A stretch of DNA of 64,000 nucleotides, from contig NZ_JFZG01000006.1 in NCBI RefSeq assembly GCF_000607165.1, positions 434,001 to 498,000 on the forward strand, in the 5' to 3' direction. The translations under genes were made by a program, and so were the position numbers. Under the pieces are notes generated by a model, which saw only the letters and a program-made list of their open reading frames with translations, was not told where the DNA came from and ran no database searches. The DNA comes from Ralstonia pickettii (lineage in GTDB: Bacteria; Pseudomonadota; Gammaproteobacteria; Burkholderiales; Burkholderiaceae). Below, piece after piece: positions 55,491-63,051 of this stretch. The first letter of the stretch is position 1. Each line of letters begins with the position of its first letter.

Positions 55491-55844
55491 ATGACCATTG
55501 AAACCACCGCAAGCGGCCTGCAATACGAGGATGTCGTCGTCGGCGACGGCGCTGAAGCCACGGCCGGCAAATACGTCACCGTGCACTACACCGGCTGGCT
55601 GTACGAAAACGGCCAGTCCGGCAAGAAATTCGACTCCAGCAAGGACCGTAACGACCCCTTCGCCTTCCACCTGGGCGGCGGCATGGTCATCAAGGGCTGG
55701 GACGAAGGCGTTCAAGGCATGAAGGTCGGCGGCACGCGCAAGCTGATCATTCCGGCGGCCCTGGGCTATGGCGCACGCGGCGCAGGCGGCGTGATTCCCC
55801 CGAACGCAACGTTGCTTTTTGAGGTCGATCTGCTGGAAGTTTGA
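55491..55844 (+). CDS. FKBP-type peptidyl-prolyl cis-trans isomerase
   Basis: This 117-residue cytoplasmic FKBP accelerates prolyl isomerisation. Core segments are VTVHYTGWLYENGQSGKKFDSS, PFAFHLGGGMVIKGWDEGVQGMKVGG and PAALGYGARGAGGVIPPNATLLFEVDLL, with the aromatic pocket residues (Tyr, Phe, Trp) present. It is the small single-domain type. The tRNA-Cys promoter overlaps the end of this gene or lies just after it. Confidence 0.95.
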   Translation: MTIETTASGLQYEDVVVGDGAEATAGKYVTVHYTGWLYENGQSGKKFDSSKDRNDPFAFHLGGGMVIKGWDEGVQGMKVGGTRKLIIPAALGYGARGAGGVIPPNATLLFEVDLLEV

Positions 55845-55852
55845 TCCTGCGC

Positions 55853-55858
55853 TAGAAT
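55853..55858 (+). promoter_or_regulatory. Candidate -10 of tRNA-Cys
   Basis: TAGAAT lies seven bases before the leader hairpin. No -35 matches well at 17 bases. The predicted start would fall at the first base of the hairpin. Confidence 0.45.
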
Positions 55859-55864
55859 CCGCCC

Positions 55865-55900
55865 CGGCTTGCGATGTGCCACACGGTGCATCGCAAGCCG
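55865..55900 (+). promoter_or_regulatory. Leader hairpin immediately before tRNA-Cys
   Basis: CGGCTTGCGATG pairs perfectly with CATCGCAAGCCG, and TGCC/GGTG extends the stem with two G-U pairs around an ACAC loop, for 16 bp in all. It ends eight bases before the tRNA 5' end. It has no T tract, so it is not an obvious terminator. It probably forms in the tRNA precursor. Confidence 0.55.
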
Positions 55901-55908
55901 CCTCCCCC

Positions 55909-55984
55909 GGCGGGGTGGCAGAGTGGTCAATGCTGCGGCTTGCAAAGCCGTATAAGACGGTTCAATTCCGATCCCCCGCCTCCA
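55909..55984 (+). tRNA. tRNA-Cys (anticodon GCA)
   Basis: The cloverleaf has the acceptor stem GGCGGGG/CCCCGCC, discriminator U and encoded CCA. The anticodon loop CTTGCAAAG contains GCA, which reads UGC and UGU. U73 and the GCA anticodon are identity elements of tRNA-Cys. The T arm contains TTCAATT. Confidence 0.95.
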
Positions 55985-56120
55985 GTTTTCCGGCTGCGCA
56001 TGCTCCACCGTTGCGGCCGCGCCATAGTCAAACGCCCCCCGAGCATCGCAACGCCCCGTTTCCGGGCCATCGGCCGTCCGCCCGCGTGACCACTCGTAAC
56101 GATTGCTCTATGCTTGCGAC

Positions 56121-56861
56121 ATGGCCGTCACCCGAGAGGATCTCGAACAGAACCGGTTGCGCGCCGCCCTGGGTGATTCGCCCGTCGCGTCGTCGTTGCT
56201 GACCGAGGCTGCGCTGGAAGCGTCGCTTGCATCGACGCTCGCGCGGTTGTCGGCCGCGCACGGCGAATGCCAGGACGCCTGGGTGTTCGGCTACGGCTCG
56301 CTCATCTGGAACCCGATGATCTTCCATACCGAGGCCGCCCGCGCCACGGTGCATGGCTATCACCGTGGCTTCTATCTCTACTCCCGTATCAATCGCGGCA
56401 CTTGGGACAACCCCGGACTCGTGCTCGGTCTGGACCGTGGCGGCAGCTGCCGAGGCGTAGCCTTCCGCGTACCGCGCGACCATGCGGAGCACGAATTCCG
56501 CGTGCTCTGGCGCCGCGAGATGCTGACCGGCGCGTACCTCCCCCGCTGGCTGCCCACCGAAATCAATGGCCGACGCGTCATGGCGCTGGCTTTCGTCATG
56601 AACCGCGCGCATGAGGCCTATGCCGGCCGTCTGCCCGACGAGCGCGTGGTCGGCTGCCTGCGCGAGGCGGTCGGGCTGTACGGGCCGGCACGCGAATACC
56701 TACAGCGCACGCTGATCGGCCTGGCCAGCAATGGGCTGCACGATCCGTATCTGGACCGCCTGTGGTCACGCCTGCAGGCCACCGACGCGGCAAACGCCCC
56801 CTGCGCGACAACGGACGCAACCGACACCGCGCCGCTTCCCGATCCCTATCTCAGCGCCTGA
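56121..56861 (+). CDS. ChaC-like gamma-glutamylcyclotransferase
   Basis: This 246-residue protein belongs to the ChaC family, which degrades glutathione to 5-oxoproline and Cys-Gly. The signature is VFGYGSLIWNP (residues about 54-64), and the catalytic Glu is probably in LWRREMLTGAYLPRWLP. I chose ATG 56121. The first 50 residues are a helical extension. An ankyrin gene starts 11 bases after the stop, probably co-transcribed. Confidence 0.9.
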   Translation: MAVTREDLEQNRLRAALGDSPVASSLLTEAALEASLASTLARLSAAHGECQDAWVFGYGSLIWNPMIFHTEAARATVHGYHRGFYLYSRINRGTWDNPGLVLGLDRGGSCRGVAFRVPRDHAEHEFRVLWRREMLTGAYLPRWLPTEINGRRVMALAFVMNRAHEAYAGRLPDERVVGCLREAVGLYGPAREYLQRTLIGLASNGLHDPYLDRLWSRLQATDAANAPCATTDATDTAPLPDPYLSA

Positions 56862-56872
56862 ACCCGCCCGCC

Positions 56873-57667
56873 ATGCTTATCGCTCCGCGCCCCGCGATCA
56901 ACCAGCTCATCGGCGTCATGCTGGGGATGGCACTGGCCGTGGGCGACATGGCCAATGCGTGGCAGGAGCAACACCTGCCGGTCCTGCATGTGGCAGCCAA
57001 CGCGAGCGCCAAAGTGGCACCCGGCGCGGCACGCCCGGCCGACGCCCGCCCCACCCGCCGCAGCGACCCCGCCACGCGTGACCGCGACCTGATCCTCGCC
57101 GCGCAGGCCGGAAACACGATGGCCATCCAGTCGTTGCTGGCCGAAGGCGCCAGCCTCAAGGCGCGTGATGCCGAGGGCCGCACGGCCCTCATCGCCGCCG
57201 TCATGGCGCACATGGGTGCGGCGGCACGCTTGCTCATCCAGGCCGGTGCCGACGTCAACCTGCAGGACAACACGCAGAACAGCGCCTTCCTGCTCGCTGC
57301 CATCCAGGGCGATGCGGAAACGGTACGCCTGGCCCTGTCGCACGGCGCCAACCTGCGCGCCACCAACGCTGATGGCGATACTGCGCTTATCCCGGCTGCG
57401 CGCCGTGGCTACGTCGAAGTCGTCAACGAACTCGTGAAGGCCGGCGTACCGCCCGATGCCACCAACAACCTGGGCCTGACCGCGCTGATCGAAGCCGTGG
57501 CCCTGGGCGATGGCAGCGACAAATACGAGAAGACCGTGCAGCTCCTGCTCGACGGCGGCGCCGACCCCAACCTGGCCGACCGCGGGGGCGTCACGCCGAT
57601 GCGGCATGCGCGTCAGCGTGGCTTCCACGGGATCGGCGCACTCTTGTTCAAGGCGCGCGGACATTGA
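56873..57667 (+). CDS. Exported ankyrin-repeat protein
   Basis: This 264-residue protein has an N-terminal hydrophobic segment (INQLIGVMLGMALAVGDMANA) likely to be a signal peptide or anchor. From about residue 65 it has four or five ankyrin repeats, such as DAEGRTALIAAVMAHMGAAARLLIQAGADVNLQD and NNLGLTALIEAVALGDG. Ankyrin repeats bind other proteins; a bacterial target is not evident. It lies 11 bases after the ChaC-like gene, so both are likely in one operon. Confidence 0.86.
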   Translation: MLIAPRPAINQLIGVMLGMALAVGDMANAWQEQHLPVLHVAANASAKVAPGAARPADARPTRRSDPATRDRDLILAAQAGNTMAIQSLLAEGASLKARDAEGRTALIAAVMAHMGAAARLLIQAGADVNLQDNTQNSAFLLAAIQGDAETVRLALSHGANLRATNADGDTALIPAARRGYVEVVNELVKAGVPPDATNNLGLTALIEAVALGDGSDKYEKTVQLLLDGGADPNLADRGGVTPMRHARQRGFHGIGALLFKARGH

Positions 57668-57668
57668 A

Positions 57669-57694
57669 AAAGGGGCCACTGAGGCCCCTTTCTC
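57669..57694. terminator. Bidirectional terminator between the ankyrin and acyl-CoA ligase genes
   Basis: AAAGGGGCC pairs with GGCCCCTTT around an ACTGA loop, directly after the ankyrin stop and before the convergent ligase stop. Confidence 0.85.
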
Positions 57695-57695
57695 A

Positions 57696-59402
57696 TTATG
57701 CCGCCGCAGGTTTCGCGGCCACTTCGTTCCTTGCGTTTTCCTGCTCCTGCAACGTGCGCCACATCACCTTGCCCGTGCCGGACTTGGGCAGCGCATCCAC
57801 AAACTCCACCACGCGCGGGTACTTGTAGGCGGCCATGTTGTCGCGCGCCCAGTTGATGATGTCCTCTTCGGTGGTCTTGCCCTTGGCGTGGGCCTTGAGC
57901 ACCACCACCGCTTTGACCGACTCGCCGCGATACGCATCGCGCGTGCCGATGATGCAGGCCTCCTGCACGTCGGGGTGCTTGTACAGCAGGCTCTCCACCT
58001 CGGCCGGCCAGACCTTGAAGCCCGACGCATTGATCATGCGTTTCAGGCGATCGGTGAGGAAAAAGTAGCCATCTTCGTCCATCCTGCCGAGGTCGCCCGT
58101 GCGGAAGAAGCGCTTGCCTTCGAATTCGATGAAGACTTCGGCACTGGCCTGCGGCTTGCCCCAGTAACCCAGGAAGACCTGCGGGCCGCTGACGATGATT
58201 TCACCCACCTCGCCAATCGGCAGCTCCTGCAGCGTCTGCGGATCGACGATGCGAGCGTCGGTGTTGAACACGGGAATGCCCAGGCACTGCTGCTTGGCCC
58301 GATCCGCCGGATTGCTGTGCGTAGGCGCGATCGTTTCCGACAGGCCGTAGCCTTCCTGGTACGCGAGGTTGAAATCCTTCAGCAACCGCTCGGCCACTGC
58401 CTGCGGCATCGCCGCGCCACCGCCGCCGATGTAGGCCAGGCTCGACAGGTCGAACTCCGCCAGCTGCGGGCTCGCCAGGAAGTCGATCACCATGGTCGGA
58501 ATGTTCGTCCAATGCGTGATCTTGTAGCGCGAGATCAGCCGTCCTGCCACCTCGCGGTCCCAGCGGGGCAACATCACGACCGTGGAGCCCATGTAGATCG
58601 GTGCGTTCATGCCGTACTGCATGCCGGTCACGTGGAACAGCGGGATGATCGACAGACTCACGCCTTCCTTGGTCGAACTCGACCACATCGAACCGCCCAC
58701 CACGTTGTGCATGACCGTGCGATGCGGGTGCATGCAGCCCTTCGGAAAGCCCGTGGTGCCCGATGTATACGGCATCACCGCCAAGTCGTCCGGCCCAGCG
58801 GTGTGCGGGCGCGGCACGAGGCGCTGTGCGAGCGCATCGTTCCATGCCACGGCGCCGGGCTGCGTCGGATGCTGCGCGGTAATCCACGCGGGGGGGGCAT
58901 CTTCGGGATATTCGTACTGGGCCGGCAGCGCATCGGCGTACGACGTGACCAGCAGGTGCTTGGTGCGTTGCGCCTCCGGCAGCTCGGCGTTGGCCGTGGT
59001 CACGTTGACGGCCAGATCTGCGCTGCAGATGACCGTAGCGGCGCCCGCATCGGTGATGTAATGCTTGAATTCTTCCGGCCGGTTCATCGGATTGACCGGC
59101 ACGACCACCGCATCAGCGCGCAGGATGCCGTAATACGCGGCCATGAACTGCGGACAGTTCTGCATATAGAGCAGCACGCGGTCGCCCTTCTGGACCCCCG
59201 CCACCTGCTGCAGCCAGCCAGCCACGGCCACCGCATCGTCGTGCAGCTCACGGAAGGTGGTGTGGCGACCGTAGAAGATGATCGCGTCCTTGTCCGGATA
59301 GCGTCGGGCAGACACTTCCAGGTTGTACCAAAGGCTCGTTTGCGGCGAGCTGATGTTGTGCGGCAAACGTCGGGGCCAGAACTGGAAGTGCGGTCGTGTC
59401 AT
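57696..59402 (-). CDS. Long-chain acyl-CoA ligase (AMP-binding)
   Basis: This 568-residue enzyme activates fatty or other carboxylic acids with ATP and CoA. The P-loop-like motif is YTSGTTGFPKGCMHPHRTV. The adenylation motif GYGLSETIA and the RTGDLGRMDEDGYFFLTDRLKRMI segment are present. The C-terminal Lys is in PKSGTGKVMWRTL. ATG 59402 is preceded by GGAG at seven bases. A palindrome sits in the promoter. The chain-length preference is unknown. Confidence 0.92.
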   Translation of the reverse strand: MTRPHFQFWPRRLPHNISSPQTSLWYNLEVSARRYPDKDAIIFYGRHTTFRELHDDAVAVAGWLQQVAGVQKGDRVLLYMQNCPQFMAAYYGILRADAVVVPVNPMNRPEEFKHYITDAGAATVICSADLAVNVTTANAELPEAQRTKHLLVTSYADALPAQYEYPEDAPPAWITAQHPTQPGAVAWNDALAQRLVPRPHTAGPDDLAVMPYTSGTTGFPKGCMHPHRTVMHNVVGGSMWSSSTKEGVSLSIIPLFHVTGMQYGMNAPIYMGSTVVMLPRWDREVAGRLISRYKITHWTNIPTMVIDFLASPQLAEFDLSSLAYIGGGGAAMPQAVAERLLKDFNLAYQEGYGLSETIAPTHSNPADRAKQQCLGIPVFNTDARIVDPQTLQELPIGEVGEIIVSGPQVFLGYWGKPQASAEVFIEFEGKRFFRTGDLGRMDEDGYFFLTDRLKRMINASGFKVWPAEVESLLYKHPDVQEACIIGTRDAYRGESVKAVVVLKAHAKGKTTEEDIINWARDNMAAYKYPRVVEFVDALPKSGTGKVMWRTLQEQENARNEVAAKPAAA

Positions 59403-59441
59403 GCCATGTCTCCGTGAATCTGTGTGTTGTTTTTACCGGAT

Positions 59442-59469
59442 GGTATCCGAACGATCGTTCTATTTTCAA
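59442..59469 (-). promoter_or_regulatory. Promoter of the acyl-CoA ligase with a palindromic operator
   Basis: The minus strand reads TTGAAA (59469-59464), 16 bases, then GATACC (59447-59442). The spacer contains the perfect 12-base palindrome GAACGATCGTTC (59449-59460). A dimeric repressor, for example a TetR-family fatty-acid regulator, could bind between the -35 and -10. Confidence 0.5.
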
Positions 59470-59612
59470 CCGTTGCCCTGACATACGTTATTGCGGCGGA
59501 CAAAAGGCGGGCAGATCGCCTGGAAACGGTCTGCTCCACCCCCAAGTAAAATGCACGATACCTCTCGCCGGTGCGTATGCCGGCGCCATTGCCCCTCAGG
59601 AGAATCCCGACG

Positions 59613-60458
59613 ATGAGCGACATCACCTCGCAGAATTTCGCGCAAGAAGTGATCGAAACCTCTCGGCAGGTCCCAGTGCTCGTTGATTTCTGGGCGCCAT
59701 GGTGCGGTCCGTGCCGCACATTGGGCCCGATGCTGGAAAAGCTGGAGGCCGAGTACGCCGGAAAATGGAAGCTCGCCAAGATCAACTCGGACGAAAACCC
59801 CGAGCTTTCCGCCCAGTTCCACGTGCGCAGCATCCCGTATGTGGTGGCGTTCGTGGATGGCAAACCCGTCGACCAGTTCGTCGGCATCTTGCCCGAAGCG
59901 CAATTGCGCGCGTTCCTGAACCGCGTGATTCCGCAACCCGCAGAAGTCGCCTATCGCGAAGGGCTGGCCGCGAGCCAAGCCGGTGAAACCGCCCACGCGC
60001 GCGAAGCGTTCCAGAACACACTGGCATTCGACCCGGGCTTCGATGCCGCCCGCTTTGAACTGGTGAACCTGTTGCTGGACAGCGGCGACGTGCATGCCGC
60101 GCAGGGCGAATTCGCACTGCTCTCCCCCAAGGCGCCGCAGGACGAACGCTATGCCCCGCTGGAAACGCGGCTGAAGGCCACCGAACGGGCCGATACGCTG
60201 CCCGATGCCGGCGCCCTGCGCACGGTCGTGGGAGCGGAGCCCGGCAATCTGCAGGCGCGGCTCGATCTGGCGCAACAGTACATCGCCGGCAAGGATTACG
60301 AAGCGGCCTTGGAGCAATTGCTCGCCATCGTTGAGCGGGATCGCACATTCCGTGACGACCTCGCCCGCAAGACGATGGTCTCGGTATTCGACATGATGCG
60401 CGACGCACCGCAGGCGGTATCGCACTGGCGCCGGCAGCTGGCGTCCAAACTGAATTGA
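59613..60458 (+). CDS. cnoX: Thioredoxin-TPR co-chaperone CnoX (YbbN-like)
   Basis: This 281-residue protein joins a thioredoxin domain (residues 1-110) to a C-terminal TPR region. Active-site Cys31 and Cys34 are in FWAPWCGPCRTLGP, so unlike E. coli CnoX it keeps the redox motif. The TPR part includes YREGLAASQAGETAHAREAFQNTLAFDPG. CnoX holds oxidised proteins and passes them to chaperones. I chose ATG 59613, preceded by CAGGAG. A TAAAAT hexamer lies about 60 bases upstream. A DsbA-like gene starts nine bases downstream. Confidence 0.9.
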   Translation: MSDITSQNFAQEVIETSRQVPVLVDFWAPWCGPCRTLGPMLEKLEAEYAGKWKLAKINSDENPELSAQFHVRSIPYVVAFVDGKPVDQFVGILPEAQLRAFLNRVIPQPAEVAYREGLAASQAGETAHAREAFQNTLAFDPGFDAARFELVNLLLDSGDVHAAQGEFALLSPKAPQDERYAPLETRLKATERADTLPDAGALRTVVGAEPGNLQARLDLAQQYIAGKDYEAALEQLLAIVERDRTFRDDLARKTMVSVFDMMRDAPQAVSHWRRQLASKLN

Positions 60459-60467
60459 GGAGCCGTC

Positions 60468-61133
60468 ATGCGACTGATCTACGTAGCCGATCCGATGTGC
60501 TCCTGGTGCTACGGTTTCGGCCCGCAGTTGGCTGACCTGCGCAAGCGGCTGGCCGACACCCTCGGCGCGCCTGTGCCCGTCACGCTCATCACCGGCGGCC
60601 TGCGCCCCGGCCAACGCGAACCGATGGCTGCAGACAAGCGCGACGAAATCCTGCACCACTGGCATGCCGTGGCCGAACGCAGCGGCATGCCGTTCGACCA
60701 GTCGCCCGAGGCGGCCATACGCCGCAATGGCTTCGTCTACGACACCGAACCCGCCTGCCGCGCCGTCGTCATGGCGCGCGAGCACTGGGCCGAGGACGAC
60801 GAACGCGTGCTCACCGTCTTCCATGCCATCCAGCGCGCCTTCTACGCCGAAGGCCGCGACACCACACAAGCCGACGTGCTGCGCGACGTTGCACTCGCCA
60901 ATGGCGTTGAGGCGGCACACTTCGATGCCGTGTTCGACACGGACGCGTTGCGCGACGAAACGCGCGAAGACTTCCGACTGTCGCGCCGCTGGGGCATCAC
61001 CGGCTTTCCCAGCTTGCTGGCCGAACTGGGCGGTGCGCTGTATCAGATCGGGCGTGGCTATGCGCCGTCGGTGGCGCTATACACGCGGGCGGTAGAAGTG
61101 CTTCAGCAGCATCCCGCACCGGACGCCGGCTAA
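60468..61133 (+). CDS. DsbA family protein (cytoplasmic, CSWC)
   Basis: This 221-residue protein has the DsbA/FrnE thioredoxin-like fold, with a CSWC motif at residues 11-14 and a cis-Pro in GITGFPSLL. It lacks a signal peptide, so it is probably cytoplasmic, like FrnE and 2-hydroxychromene isomerase relatives. GAGGAGCC precedes the start. It shares an operon with the CnoX gene, suggesting a role in thiol stress. Confidence 0.87.
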   Translation: MRLIYVADPMCSWCYGFGPQLADLRKRLADTLGAPVPVTLITGGLRPGQREPMAADKRDEILHHWHAVAERSGMPFDQSPEAAIRRNGFVYDTEPACRAVVMAREHWAEDDERVLTVFHAIQRAFYAEGRDTTQADVLRDVALANGVEAAHFDAVFDTDALRDETREDFRLSRRWGITGFPSLLAELGGALYQIGRGYAPSVALYTRAVEVLQQHPAPDAG

Positions 61134-61214
61134 TACGTTTGCCCGACGTCAAACTGTGGTGAGGTGGCCGTCGCTTAAGCTGACCGCCTCGCCCATCCAA
61201 TTCTTCAGCCTGCC

Positions 61215-61631
61215 ATGCCCGTGATCGAATGGTCCGAGGCGCTCCAACTAGGAGACGCCGCCACCGACGCCAACCACGCCGAATTCTGCGCGCTGCTCAA
61301 CGCCATCGCAGATGCCTCGGACGCCGAGTTCATTCCCGCGCTCGACGCCTTCATCGACCACACCGAGCACCATTTCGGTGAAGAAAACGCGTGGATGGAC
61401 GCCGCGGACTTCCCCCCGCGCCACTGCCACCGCGGTGAGCACGACAACGTGCTGGCGCTGTGCCGCGAGGTGCGCAAGCGCGCCGCCGCCGGCGAGATGG
61501 ATCTGGGCCGGCGGCTGGTGGCGGAATTGCCAGAGTGGTTTGCCCAGCATGTGGACGTGATGGACCGCATGATGACGACGTACCTGGCGCAAATGGGCAG
61601 CGCGGTGCGCAACATCGAGCACGTCGGCTGA
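61215..61631 (+). CDS. Bacteriohemerythrin
   Basis: This 138-residue protein has the hemerythrin four-helix fold that binds a di-iron centre and oxygen. Likely ligands are His21, His49, His53, Glu56 (TEHHFGEENAWM), His76 (HRGEHDNVL), His112 and Asp117. The spacing matches the family. It may buffer or sense oxygen. The thioredoxin-like gene lies 97 bases downstream. Confidence 0.9.
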   Translation: MPVIEWSEALQLGDAATDANHAEFCALLNAIADASDAEFIPALDAFIDHTEHHFGEENAWMDAADFPPRHCHRGEHDNVLALCREVRKRAAAGEMDLGRRLVAELPEWFAQHVDVMDRMMTTYLAQMGSAVRNIEHVG

Positions 61632-61728
61632 ACCCGGGTTGTCGACCGGCGGTCTGCTGCCTAGAGTCAAAGTGGCCCTGCCCGCTGGCCTTCGTTGCGC
61701 GGGCGTCCACTCCACCCTGGGAGCGCCC

Positions 61729-62097
61729 ATGAAGATCGTCAACGAAGCCTCGTTTCAATCCGATGTGATCGACGCCTCGCAACGCAGCCCGGTGGTGGTG
61801 TGCTTTGCCGCGGAGTGGAGCCACCCAAGCCAGTCCGCCGTGGCCAGCCTCGAACAGATGGAATCGAGCTACGCCGGACGCGCCACATTCGTCACCATGG
61901 ATTTCGACGAGAACCAGCACACCGCTGATCGATACGGCGTGTCGGTCATGCCTGGTTTTGTGGTCTTTGCCAACAGCCAGCCACGCGACGGATGGTCGGG
62001 CGTGTATGCCGACGCCATCCGCGAGAAGCTTGATCAGGTCATCCCTCGATCAAGCAGCACGCCGTCAGACACCGGCGATCGCACGCAGCGCCGTTGA
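61729..62097 (+). CDS. Thioredoxin-like protein lacking the CXXC motif
   Basis: This 122-residue protein has a thioredoxin fold (VVVCFAAEWSHPSQSAVASLEQMESSY and the cis-Pro in VSVMPGFVVF). The usual WCGPC is WSHPS, so both redox Cys are missing and normal oxidoreductase activity is unlikely. I chose ATG 61729. The last 33 bases overlap the convergent tcdA gene. A binding or chaperone role is possible but not shown. Confidence 0.82.
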   Translation: MKIVNEASFQSDVIDASQRSPVVVCFAAEWSHPSQSAVASLEQMESSYAGRATFVTMDFDENQHTADRYGVSVMPGFVVFANSQPRDGWSGVYADAIREKLDQVIPRSSSTPSDTGDRTQRR

Positions 62098-62970
62098 CGC
62101 GGCCACCATCCCGAACACCGCCGTCACGCAGACGGACGAGCCAAAGCCCGCGCATGCCAGGCCTTGCGGCCCCTGCTGCGCAGGCTGCGGAGCGGGCGGC
62201 GCGTTGACCACGGCAATATCCCCAGCCGCTGCAAGGTCGTCGATGCCGGCGTGGCTCGACTCGACCGGCAACTCGACGGCGCACGCCTGCTGCTCGGGTT
62301 CGGGATAGCGCAGCGGCTCGTCCGAGAAGACGGCATCGATGCCGAAACGTGACTTCGGGTTTTTCGGAAAGCCATGCTGGCGGCGGAGGTTGCCGCGCAC
62401 CTTGGCGAGCAGCGGATCTTGAATCGTGCGCGAGAGGTCCGTCACGCGAATGCGCGTCGGGTCCAGTTGCCCGCCTGCAGCGCCGCACGTCACCACGCGT
62501 TTGCCGGTGCGTTTGCAGAACGCGATGATGGCCGTCTTCACCTTCACCGCATCGATCGCGTCGATCACGTAATCGAACGGATGGCCAAGCAGTGTTTCGA
62601 CGTTCTCGACCGTCACGAAATCATCGATGCGGCTGATCTCGGCGCGCGGATTGATCTGCAGGATGCGCTCGGCCATGGCGTCGACCTTGGCCATGCCATA
62701 CGCATCGCCCAGCGCGTGAATCTGCCGGTTGGTGTTGGACACCGCGATGTGATCGAGGTCAATCAGGGTGAACTTGCCCACACCGCAGCGCGCCGCCGCC
62801 TCGGCCACCCACGAACCCACGCCGCCGATGCCGATCACGCACACGTGCGCCGCCGCAAACCGCTCCAGCGCCTGCGGACCGTACAACCGGGCAACACCGC
62901 CAAACCGGCGTGCGTATTCATCATCGAGGACGGGCGGGTGCGCTGGCGCGCTGATTGCTACTTGGCTCAT
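62065..62970 (-). CDS. tcdA: tRNA threonylcarbamoyladenosine dehydratase TcdA
   Basis: This 301-residue E1-like enzyme cyclises tRNA N6-threonylcarbamoyladenosine-37 to ct6A. The ATP-binding motif is VIGIGGVGSWVAEAAARCG. The Asp loop is LIDLDHIAVSNTNRQ, and the RR signature is DVV-like with CGAAGGQLDPTRI. I chose ATG 62970. The C-terminus is longer than in E. coli (about 268 residues), with a Pro/Ala tail. It overlaps the convergent thioredoxin-like gene. Confidence 0.92.
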   Translation of the reverse strand: MSQVAISAPAHPPVLDDEYARRFGGVARLYGPQALERFAAAHVCVIGIGGVGSWVAEAAARCGVGKFTLIDLDHIAVSNTNRQIHALGDAYGMAKVDAMAERILQINPRAEISRIDDFVTVENVETLLGHPFDYVIDAIDAVKVKTAIIAFCKRTGKRVVTCGAAGGQLDPTRIRVTDLSRTIQDPLLAKVRGNLRRQHGFPKNPKSRFGIDAVFSDEPLRYPEPEQQACAVELPVESSHAGIDDLAAAGDIAVVNAPPAPQPAQQGPQGLACAGFGSSVCVTAVFGMVAASTALRAIAGV

Positions 62971-63051
62971 GACACAATTGAATCGTGGTTGCGCCGAACT
63001 ATATATCAACGTGCGCAGTCGCATTTTTGTGCCAATACCAACAAAAAGACG

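Noticed and set aside
57510-59417. 635-codon plus-strand open frame
   Set aside because: It mirrors the acyl-CoA ligase gene and starts inside the ankyrin gene in another frame.
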